Positions 1 to 5,321 of a stretch of 5,321 nt of DNA are shown here, one piece after another (position 1 is the stretch's first letter; each line of letters opens with the position of its first letter). Source of the DNA: Cloacimonetes bacterium TCS62. GTDB taxonomy: Bacteria; Cloacimonadota; Cloacimonadia; Cloacimonadales; TCS61. The stretch covers positions 1 through 5,321 of the forward strand of contig LSCM01000101.1 in the NCBI GenBank assembly GCA_001577185.1, written 5' to 3'. The notes beneath the pieces are model-generated. The model saw only the letters and a list, made by a program, of their open reading frames with translations, was not told where the DNA came from and did not search any database. The position numbers and the translations under genes were made by a program.

Positions 1-1718
1 ATGAACTAAGCTATGATGACGTTTGGAATGCACTTCGTGATACAGATGAAGATCCAAATAATTCAAATAATGTAATTTTACTTTATACTGGGTGGTCAGT
101 AACTAATGCTGGATATCCAACTTGGAATCGTGAGCATACTTGGGCAAAATCTCATGGTGATTTTGGTGACACAGCTCCCTGTGGAACCGATATTCATCAT
201 TTACGTCCTACAGATTGTGATGTAAATAGTGCGCGTGGTAATTTAGACTTTGATTACAGTGATTATCCCTATCCAAACATACCCAGCTGTTATTATGACG
301 ATGATTCCTGGGAGCCGCGGGATGATGTTAAGGGTGATGTTGCGCGTATGATCTTTTATATGGCAACAAGATATGAAGGTGAAAATGGAGAGCTCGATCT
401 GGTTGTCGTTGATGAAGTTAACACCTCCCCCGCTCCTGAACATGGTAAATTATCAACTTTGTTAGAATGGAATACATTGGACCCACCGGATGAATTTGAG
501 GAAACACGTAATGATAGAATTTTTGAATACTGGCAGGGCAATAGAAATCCATTTGTAGATCATCCGGAATTCGCAGATTACATTTGGGGTGGTGCTCAAC
601 CCGATATAATAGCCGATTTTTATGCCGATCTTACCCTGGGCAACCCACCCCTAGAAGTACAATTTACAGATAATTCATCAGGTGAAGATATTATTGCCTG
701 GAGCTGGGATCTGGATGGTGATGGCAGCATTGATTCTAATCTCCAAAATCCCTCATTTACATATAATGAGCAGGGAATATATAACGTATCACTGTCTATC
801 GAAGATATCAATGGAAATACAGATACAGAAATAAAAATTGGTTATATCGAAGTGACCGATGATATAATCCCTGTTGAAATCTATACAGAAAGTTTTGAAG
901 ATGTTTTAACAAATTGGACGCTCATGAGTTTATCTAGTAATAACGACTGGCATAGATCTGATAATATTTCTGATTTTACGCATCCTTCAAATGTTCCTAG
1001 TGGAGATTGGTATGTTTATGTGAATAATTACAATTCTAATGATGTAGCAAATGACTGGTTGATCTCACCTGCTATCGATCTTACTCAATTTGATGATCCT
1101 TACTTTCATTTTGATGCTTGGACTAAATTTGAAGATTCTATAGTGGGTTTGGAAATACTTGTTACCTCTGATTTTACTGGAAATCCTGTTTCAACAAATT
1201 GGACTATAGCTTCAGCTGCACTTCCACCTCAGGATAGTGGTATATGGCAGGATTCAGGTAATATAGATCTTACCGATTTTACAAATGATGATCAAATACA
1301 AATAGCATTCCATTACACCTCTACAGGTACTGGTACAAGCTCCACAACTGCTTGGGCAATAGATGATCTTAATATTTTGGGGACAGAACAAAGCCAAACT
1401 CAAGATGAACATTTTACCCAGAATTACAATCTCCATAATTATCCTAATCCTCTCTCTTTATCAAGCATGAGACCAAGTTCTTATACTACAATTGAATTTT
1501 CAATTCCACAAGACAGCTTTGTTAAGCTTACAATCTATAATACAAGAGGCCAACTAGTTAAACAATTAATAAACGAAAATCTATCAAAAGGGAAGCAAAC
1601 TACAGTTTGGAATGGAAAAAATAATAATTCTCAAACAGTATCGACTGGCATTTATATTTATCAACTAGATGTTAGTAATCACGCAAAGTGTTATAATAAA
1701 ATGCTTATAACAAAATAA
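1..1718 (+). CDS. Secreted endonuclease I family nuclease with PKD, choice-of-anchor-J-like and T9SS-type sorting domains (5' partial)
   Basis: The reading frame is open from the window edge (first whole codon at base 3) to TAA at 1716-1718, giving 571 visible residues. The signal peptide and the first part of the catalytic domain lie upstream. Residues 1-195 match the endonuclease I (EndA/NucM/BsnI) family of extracellular, non-specific DNA/RNA nucleases with a beta-beta-alpha-metal fold. Visible motifs are WNREHTW (41-47), TDIHHLRP (62-69), VNSARGN (74-80), KGDVARM (110-116) and QGNRNPFVDHPE near 178-189. By family analogy H45 is the general base and E44 and N75 bind the metal. C60, C72 and C96 could form a disulfide. 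A PKD domain follows (about 204-286, with WSWDLDGDG), then a beta-sandwich resembling choice-of-anchor J / cleaved adhesin (about 294-460, with NDWLISPAIDL and AWAIDDLNI). The tail (about 474-571) is a FlgD-like sorting domain with NYPNP and a final NKMLITK. Likely role: surface or extracellular nucleic-acid degradation for nutrients. The catalytic family call is strong; the anchor-J label is less certain. Confidence 0.93.
   Translation, partial: ELSYDDVWNALRDTDEDPNNSNNVILLYTGWSVTNAGYPTWNREHTWAKSHGDFGDTAPCGTDIHHLRPTDCDVNSARGNLDFDYSDYPYPNIPSCYYDDDSWEPRDDVKGDVARMIFYMATRYEGENGELDLVVVDEVNTSPAPEHGKLSTLLEWNTLDPPDEFEETRNDRIFEYWQGNRNPFVDHPEFADYIWGGAQPDIIADFYADLTLGNPPLEVQFTDNSSGEDIIAWSWDLDGDGSIDSNLQNPSFTYNEQGIYNVSLSIEDINGNTDTEIKIGYIEVTDDIIPVEIYTESFEDVLTNWTLMSLSSNNDWHRSDNISDFTHPSNVPSGDWYVYVNNYNSNDVANDWLISPAIDLTQFDDPYFHFDAWTKFEDSIVGLEILVTSDFTGNPVSTNWTIASAALPPQDSGIWQDSGNIDLTDFTNDDQIQIAFHYTSTGTGTSSTTAWAIDDLNILGTEQSQTQDEHFTQNYNLHNYPNPLSLSSMRPSSYTTIEFSIPQDSFVKLTIYNTRGQLVKQLINENLSKGKQTTVWNGKNNNSQTVSTGIYIYQLDVSNHAKCYNKMLITK
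1422..1718 (+). other. C-terminal sorting (T9SS/FlgD-like) domain of the nuclease
   Basis: This part of the nuclease gene encodes a terminal domain of about 98 residues. It begins around NYPNP, continues through TTIEFSIP, KLTIYNTRGQLVKQL, TTVWNGKNNN and VSTGIYIYQL, and ends NKMLITK. The order YPNP, TTI-x-F, Y/F-N-x-x-G-Q, V-W-N/D-G, S-x-G-I-Y, K-M-L-x-x-K is that of type A T9SS / Por C-terminal sorting domains, which direct cargo across the outer membrane and are usually removed on export. There are 11 residues between NP and TTI, against four in the neighbouring hydrolase, so this copy carries a small insertion in its first loop. Whether the host has the T9SS machinery cannot be seen here. 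Confidence 0.8.
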
Positions 1719-1790
1719 TTATCTAAGTTATTAATTCATAAATATTTTTTTAGTTAAATCTTTTAGCTTAATTTAGATTTGAAAAACAAC

Positions 1791-1797
1791 AAAGGAG
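1791..1797 (+). promoter_or_regulatory. Ribosome binding site for the C45-type hydrolase
   Basis: AAAGGAG lies five bases before ATG 1803 and is a near-consensus Shine-Dalgarno sequence. It decides the start. A TTG at 1779 in the same frame would place this motif inside the coding region and would put a polar KNNKGVN stretch ahead of the signal peptide, so ATG 1803 is preferred. Confidence 0.88.
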
Positions 1798-1802
1798 TTA
1801 AT

Positions 1803-3338
1803 ATGAAGACCATACTGTTAAGTATTTTTTTAATTTTTATCGTTACAACTGCCTTTACACAAGTCGTTAATGGAGAAGTAATACAAGTAGAGGATAAAAC
1901 GATACTACGAATATGGGGTACTCACCAAGAACGTGGATTTGCCTATGGTTATTTAATGGCTGAGGAGATTCGAGATGTGATCGATGATTATTTCATTGGT
2001 TCAGTTTTTTTTAATACAGCTTTCATGTATGAAAATGCACGCAGTTATTTTGAGCAAAACTTCTCTGTTGAAGGGAAGTATCATACTGAAGCGGAAGCTA
2101 TGATCGATGGAATTGAGTTTGCAGGTATCAGTATCTATTCGGATATTCTTAATAGGGATCTAGATGAGATCGATGTACTTTTTGCAAATTCTATTGTCGA
2201 TATAGCCAATGTATTTGGTGAAATTGAGAACTTTGTAAATTGTTCAAGCCTGTCTAGCTGGGGAGCAAGTACAATCCAAGATCCAGAACTATCTGGGGAA
2301 ATTTTGATAACCAGGCATTTAGATTGGACTCCTCATCAAACCCTGCTTGATAATCAACTGATCATTGTGAATCTTCCATCCGAGGATAATGAGCAAGCTT
2401 GGATCTCATTTTCCATAGCTGGACTTATAGGTGCACTTTCCGCTATAAATGAGAACAATGTTGCAGCATTTATGAATGTGGGAAACTATCACACAATTGA
2501 TAATCTATTGGATCTTCATCCAATATTTTTTTCTATCCGAAATGGTATAGAAAGTTATGATCTAAATCAAAATGGAGTTTGCAACTCTGGAGATATCGCT
2601 TCTGCACTTATATCGAAGAATCATCTAAGTGGGAGTATTACCCATGCTATTTCTTCTGTAGCTAGTGATAGTAGCGCAATTGTAATTGAGTGTAATAATG
2701 AGATCGGAACATCGGTTCGTACTTCGGACGATAACACTCAAGTTCCTGGAGATAATCTTGTAGCTACTAATCATTTTAGAGAACTTTACGATCCAATTTA
2801 TTGTTTCCGCTATGAAAATATTGTCGATTCATTATCTGTAAGCACAAATATAACGAGCAACCGTAGCTGGGATCTACTCTGTGGTGCTGCCGGTATAACA
2901 GGAAATATTCAAACTATTCAATTTATTCCTCTAAATGGAAATATTTTATGGGCTACTTCACCGAATGTTATCTATCCCGCTTTCTCTCAAGATCCTACGG
3001 AGTTTACGCTCAATGATCTATTATTTTCTGTTTCTATAGACGAAGTCGAAAACAACGATCTTTTTACAATCAATTCTTACCCAAATCCATTTCATACAAG
3101 TACAACAATTTATTTCAATACCATTACTTCAGGACAAAATATAAAAGTTGAGATCTTTAATATCAAAGGTCAAAAGATCAAAACGTTGGATATTGAGGAG
3201 CAAGAGCTAAGAACTAACAAGATTGTTTGGGATGGTAGGGATAATCTTAATAAACCAGTCTCATCAGGGATTTATTTTTACAATTTTGAGATCGATAACA
3301 AAATGAAAGCTTGCAATAAAATGTTACTCATAAAATAA
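1803..3338 (+). CDS. Secreted C45 (acyltransferase/amidase-type) Ntn-hydrolase with T9SS-type sorting domain
   Basis: The protein has 511 residues from ATG 1803, which has a good ribosome binding site, to TAA 3336-3338. Residues 1 to about 19 form a signal peptide (MKTILLSIFLIFIVTTAFTQ) without a lipobox. The body resembles the C45/AAT group of N-terminal-nucleophile amide hydrolases, related to penicillin acyltransferase and acid ceramidase. It has RIWGTHQERGFAYGY (36-50), NCSSLSSWGAS with the candidate nucleophile C147, RHLDW (171-175, candidate catalytic R171 and D174), GALSAINENNV (210-220), TNHFRE (322-327) and a C-terminal strand IQFIPLNGNILWAT (372-385). Autoproteolysis before C147 would give chains of about 13 and 40 kDa. 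Residues 253-264 form an EF-hand/dockerin-like loop within the catalytic region. Residues about 423-511 are the sorting domain (SYPNPF to NKMLLIK). Expected reaction: hydrolysis of a linear amide, or acyl transfer, outside the cytoplasm. The substrate is unknown. The family call comes from motifs only; a more distant Ntn-hydrolase branch is the main alternative. Confidence 0.85.
   Translation: MKTILLSIFLIFIVTTAFTQVVNGEVIQVEDKTILRIWGTHQERGFAYGYLMAEEIRDVIDDYFIGSVFFNTAFMYENARSYFEQNFSVEGKYHTEAEAMIDGIEFAGISIYSDILNRDLDEIDVLFANSIVDIANVFGEIENFVNCSSLSSWGASTIQDPELSGEILITRHLDWTPHQTLLDNQLIIVNLPSEDNEQAWISFSIAGLIGALSAINENNVAAFMNVGNYHTIDNLLDLHPIFFSIRNGIESYDLNQNGVCNSGDIASALISKNHLSGSITHAISSVASDSSAIVIECNNEIGTSVRTSDDNTQVPGDNLVATNHFRELYDPIYCFRYENIVDSLSVSTNITSNRSWDLLCGAAGITGNIQTIQFIPLNGNILWATSPNVIYPAFSQDPTEFTLNDLLFSVSIDEVENNDLFTINSYPNPFHTSTTIYFNTITSGQNIKVEIFNIKGQKIKTLDIEEQELRTNKIVWDGRDNLNKPVSSGIYFYNFEIDNKMKACNKMLLIK
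2559..2594 (+). other. EF-hand/dockerin-like calcium loop inside the C45-type hydrolase
   Basis: Residues 253-264 of the hydrolase read DLNQNGVCNSGD. Asp/Asn fall at loop positions 1, 3, 5 and 9, Gly at 6, a hydrophobic residue at 7 and Asp at 12, followed by IASALIS. This fits the dockerin-type calcium loop (D-x-N-x-D/N-G-x-x-x-x-x-D then a helix). Only one copy is present, whereas true dockerins have two, so it is more likely a structural calcium site than a cohesin-binding module. Confidence 0.6.
3069..3338 (+). other. C-terminal sorting (T9SS/FlgD-like) domain of the C45-type hydrolase
   Basis: The last 89 or so residues contain SYPNPF, TTIYF, VEIFNIKGQKIKTL, IVWDGRDN, VSSGIYFYNF and the terminal NKMLLIK. 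They line up element by element with the tail of the upstream nuclease, which indicates that both enzymes use the same export or surface-attachment route. This copy has the usual short spacing between NPF and TTI. Confidence 0.82.
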
Positions 3339-3357
3339 TGTATTTATAATAACGGAT

Positions 3358-3362
3358 AAGGA
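3358..3362 (+). promoter_or_regulatory. Ribosome binding site for the acyl-CoA synthetase
   Basis: AAGGA lies six bases before ATG 3369 in the 30-nt gap after the hydrolase gene. It supports ATG 3369 over the in-frame ATG six codons later (3387). The gap has no room for a terminator and shows no clear promoter, which favours transcription from upstream. Confidence 0.75.
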
Positions 3363-3368
3363 AAATCT

Positions 3369-5063
3369 ATGAAAGATCTTAAAAGAATGACATTGAAAGC
3401 TGTATTGGAAAACAGTGAGAGCAAATATTCTGTAAAGCCATGCTTGAGTTGGGTAGATGCTAAACCATTGCGTTATAATGATTTTGCAGAGCAAATAAGA
3501 GAAGTACAAATGTTTTTACAACAGCAGAATATTAATAAAGGTGATAGAGTAGTGATTTTAAGTGAAAATTCTCCCAACTGGGGTATTACATATTTTGCTA
3601 TAACAGCAATGGGAGCAGTTGCAGTTCCAATATTACCTGATTTTCGTGATAATGAAGTTCATCACATTATTCGACACTCAGGTTGTAATGCAATTTTCGT
3701 TTCTAAAAAACAATTGCCCAAGATCGAAGAATTTGATAGCGATCAGCTAAAAGTTCGAATAATTATAGACAATTTCCAGATAATTCCTCCCGAGACAACG
3801 GTTACAAAATTGAAAAACACAATATCAAAACAAGCGAGATATATAACAAAACTTAAAGATACCGCTTTAGAACTTACTGGCCTACGCTCGGCGGAAGTAA
3901 ATGAAGACGATATTGCATGTATTCTTTATACATCCGGAACTACAGGTCATTCAAAGGGTGTGATGTTGACACATAAAAACTTGGTTTTCGATGCACTAAA
4001 GGTCTTTGAAATTCAAAATATTACCTCCACTGACAGATTGCTTTCTGTTTTACCTTTACCACATACCTATGAATGTACTTTAGGTTTACTTATGCCGATA
4101 ATAAAAGGGGCAGCGATCTACTACATGAAGAAACTGCCAACTCCCAGTGTTTTAATTCCGGCCTTAAAGAAGGTTAAACCAACAATTATGCTTACAGTTC
4201 CATTGATAATGGAAAAAATCTATAATAATAAGATCAAACCTAATTTCACTTCTAATATTTTTTCTCATACCCTATTCAATTTTCCTCCTACTCGTAAAAT
4301 TTTGCATTTTTTAGCAGGAAAAAAGCTTTATAAAACGTTTGGGGGAAATTTACATTTCTTTGGTATAGGAGGAGCGCTTCTTTCACCCGAAGTAGAACGA
4401 TTTCTCCGAGATGCTAAGTTTCCTTATGCAGTCGGTTATGGTCTTACCGAAACCTCTCCCCTGATAGCAGGTTGCAACCCCGAGAACACAAAATATCGCT
4501 CAACTGGGATAGTTCCCACAGGTATGAAAGTGAAAATTGTAGATTCAGATCCGAAAACAGGTGAAGGAGAAATCTATTTCAAAGGTGATAATGTAATGAA
4601 AGGCTATTACAAAGATCCTGAACGTACTCAGGAAGTATTAACTGATGATGGGTGGTTTAAAACTGGTGATCTGGGGATTCTCAAAAATAACGGATATCTT
4701 TACATCAAAGGTAGAATAAAAAACATGATAGTTGGTCCTAGCGGTGAGAATATCTATCCTGAGGAGATCGAAACTGTAATAAATAAACAAGATTTTGTTG
4801 TTGAATCTATAGTCTACTCAGAAGATAATAAGATCATTGCCAGAATCTATTTGGATTATGACCTTCTCGATAAAAGATTTAAAGTAAAAAAGATCTCTGA
4901 TAAAAAAATGCAAGAGATGATAAAATTAAGATTGAATAAGATCAGAAGAGAGGTTAATTCTCAAATTGCATCCTTCTCACCAATAACGAAAGTGATCGAG
5001 CAACTAGAGCCATTTGAAAAAACACCAACAAAAAAGATAAAAAGATTCCTATATACAAATTGA
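3369..5063 (+). CDS. AMP-forming long-chain acyl-CoA synthetase (FadD/FAA1-like)
   Basis: This is a complete 564-residue cytoplasmic enzyme of the ANL (AMP-binding) superfamily, of normal family length. It activates a carboxylic acid, probably a long-chain fatty acid, to acyl-AMP and then acyl-CoA. Signature motifs in order are the P-loop YTSGTTGHSKGV (187-198), LPLPHTYE (228-235), TVPLIMEKIYN (276-286), GIGGALLSPEVE (332-343), YGLTETSP (357-364), GWFKTGDLG (428-436), the hinge GRIKNMI (448-454) and, near the C-terminus, EKTPTKKIKR (550-559). K556 aligns with the adenylation lysine of the family's KTRTGKIKR-type motif; the usual Gly before it is Lys. The phrases VPLIMEKIYN and GPSGENIYPEEIE favour the long-chain (COG1022-like) group over acetyl- or luciferase-type ligases, but chain length cannot be read from sequence. 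No transmembrane segment is evident. The gene follows the hydrolase gene by 30 nt, so it may share its transcript. Acyl-ACP synthetase activity is an alternative. Confidence 0.93.
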   Translation: MKDLKRMTLKAVLENSESKYSVKPCLSWVDAKPLRYNDFAEQIREVQMFLQQQNINKGDRVVILSENSPNWGITYFAITAMGAVAVPILPDFRDNEVHHIIRHSGCNAIFVSKKQLPKIEEFDSDQLKVRIIIDNFQIIPPETTVTKLKNTISKQARYITKLKDTALELTGLRSAEVNEDDIACILYTSGTTGHSKGVMLTHKNLVFDALKVFEIQNITSTDRLLSVLPLPHTYECTLGLLMPIIKGAAIYYMKKLPTPSVLIPALKKVKPTIMLTVPLIMEKIYNNKIKPNFTSNIFSHTLFNFPPTRKILHFLAGKKLYKTFGGNLHFFGIGGALLSPEVERFLRDAKFPYAVGYGLTETSPLIAGCNPENTKYRSTGIVPTGMKVKIVDSDPKTGEGEIYFKGDNVMKGYYKDPERTQEVLTDDGWFKTGDLGILKNNGYLYIKGRIKNMIVGPSGENIYPEEIETVINKQDFVVESIVYSEDNKIIARIYLDYDLLDKRFKVKKISDKKMQEMIKLRLNKIRREVNSQIASFSPITKVIEQLEPFEKTPTKKIKRFLYTN

Positions 5064-5086
5064 TCGATATTTTTGAAAATTATAAT
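5060..5086 (+). promoter_or_regulatory. Possible weak promoter before the HAD gene
   Basis: TATAAT at 5081-5086 is a perfect -10 hexamer. TTGATC at 5060-5065 matches four of six -35 bases but with a short 15-nt spacer, and it overlaps the stop codon of the ligase gene. In DNA this AT-rich such matches arise by chance, and the TATAAT sits inside a 10-nt AT palindrome (5078-5087). It would start transcripts about 25-30 nt before ATG 5120. Confidence 0.25.
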
Positions 5087-5119
5087 TAACCGCGCGTACT
5101 CAAATGATAATTATTCCCC

Positions 5120-5321
5120 ATGAAAGAAGTTTTGATATTCGAAGTATGTGATTTTAATGGTACCATCGCTAAGGATGGTTGTTTGATCAAAGGTGTTAAA
5201 GAAAAATTAAAAGATTCAAATGTTTCTCTAAAAATTTTCCTCAGCAAAGATCATTTAAAAGAAAAGTCCAGCTTCATTACTGAATTGGGTACTGAAAATT
5301 GTGCTGCGATCGGTAACGGTA
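5120..5321 (+). CDS. HAD-superfamily protein, soluble P-type-ATPase-like (3' partial, apparently compact)
   Basis: The frame runs from ATG 5120 off the window edge, with 67 whole codons visible. An in-frame TAA at 5108-5110 makes ATG 5120 the earliest ATG start. No Shine-Dalgarno motif is evident before it. The start CDFNGTIAKDG (10-20) is HAD motif I with nucleophile D11, in the DxNGT form of 'soluble P-type ATPase' phosphatase-like proteins (COG4087). GCLIKGVKEKL (20-30) and KSSFITELGTENCAAIGNG (49-67) match the later parts of that family, including the start of the Mg-binding 'AIGNGxND' motif. S42 in IFLSKD would stand for motif II and K49 for the motif III lysine. Compared with the family as I remember it, some 25-30 residues are missing between S42 and K49. 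The likely activity, if any, is a cytoplasmic phosphatase of unknown substrate. It lies 56 nt after the ligase gene with no obvious functional link. Confidence 0.75.
   Translation, partial: MKEVLIFEVCDFNGTIAKDGCLIKGVKEKLKDSNVSLKIFLSKDHLKEKSSFITELGTENCAAIGNG

Noticed and set aside
243..443. Minus-strand open frames inside the nuclease, such as 243-443, 356-541, 620-811 and 1254-1436
   Set aside because: They are short, lie wholly within a well-supported gene on the other strand, and show no ribosome binding sites or recognisable motifs.
1725..1751. Possible intrinsic terminator after the nuclease gene (run of seven T at 1745-1751)
   Set aside because: The only stem before the T run is about four A-T pairs (TTAT/ATAA), too weak for a terminator call.
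1754..1782. Inverted repeat TTAAATCT / AGATTTGA in the gap before the hydrolase gene
   Set aside because: It is an eight-pair AT-rich stem with one G-U pair and a 13-nt loop. This is expected by chance in such AT-rich DNA, and no known element is recognisable.
1779..1802. TTG at 1779 as an upstream start of the hydrolase gene
   Set aside because: It would put the strong AAAGGAG motif inside the coding sequence and add a polar stretch before the signal peptide. ATG 1803 is well placed.
3324..3509. Minus-strand open frame across the hydrolase-ligase junction
   Set aside because: The translation shows no family resemblance, and it overlaps the start of the clearly coding ligase gene.
5078..5087. 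Palindrome AATTATAATT as an operator
   Set aside because: It is ten A/T-only bases in an AT-rich gap, with no second copy or flanking symmetry to support a binding site.
5104..5151. Short ATG frame overlapping the start of the HAD gene
   Set aside because: It stops after about 15 codons, is out of frame with the HAD gene and has no Shine-Dalgarno motif, so it is not supportable as a leader peptide.

Overview
This 5.3 kb window is AT-rich (roughly 35% GC by eye) and all of its genes are on the + strand. It holds the 3' part of a secreted nuclease gene, a complete gene for a secreted N-terminal-nucleophile (C45-type) amide hydrolase, a complete gene for a long-chain acyl-CoA synthetase, and the 5' part of a small HAD-superfamily gene. 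The first two proteins end in a 'YPNP…' C-terminal sorting domain of the type IX secretion / FlgD-like kind, closing in 'NKML..K'. Multidomain exoenzymes with this tail (PKD, choice-of-anchor J, then YPNPF…KMLL.K) are typical of Candidatus Cloacimonadota and of relatives in the FCB group. I infer a Cloacimonadota-like bacterium from these protein features. No marker gene in the window proves it.

Layout. 1-1718: endonuclease I catalytic domain (5' end outside the window), a PKD domain, a choice-of-anchor-J-like beta-sandwich and the sorting tail. 1719-1802: an AT-rich gap holding the next ribosome binding site and no convincing terminator. 1803-3338: signal peptide, C45/AAT-like hydrolase domain with a dockerin-like calcium loop inside it, and the sorting tail. 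3339-3368: a 30-nt gap with a ribosome binding site. 3369-5063: cytoplasmic AMP-forming acyl-CoA ligase. 5064-5119: a 56-nt gap with a possible weak promoter. 5120-end: start of a soluble P-type-ATPase-like HAD protein that looks shortened between its catalytic motifs.

How they may work together. The first two proteins look like cell-surface or secreted scavenging enzymes, one acting on extracellular nucleic acid and one on an amide (possibly N-acyl) substrate. The acyl-CoA ligase could activate fatty acids inside the cell, and its gene follows the hydrolase gene by only 30 nt, so co-transcription is plausible. A shared pathway is inference. The most interesting points are the calcium-loop insertion and Asn-Cys processing site in the hydrolase, the compacted HAD protein, and an excess of GATC tetranucleotides. 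I saw no RNA genes, CRISPR arrays, insertion sequences or large repeats.
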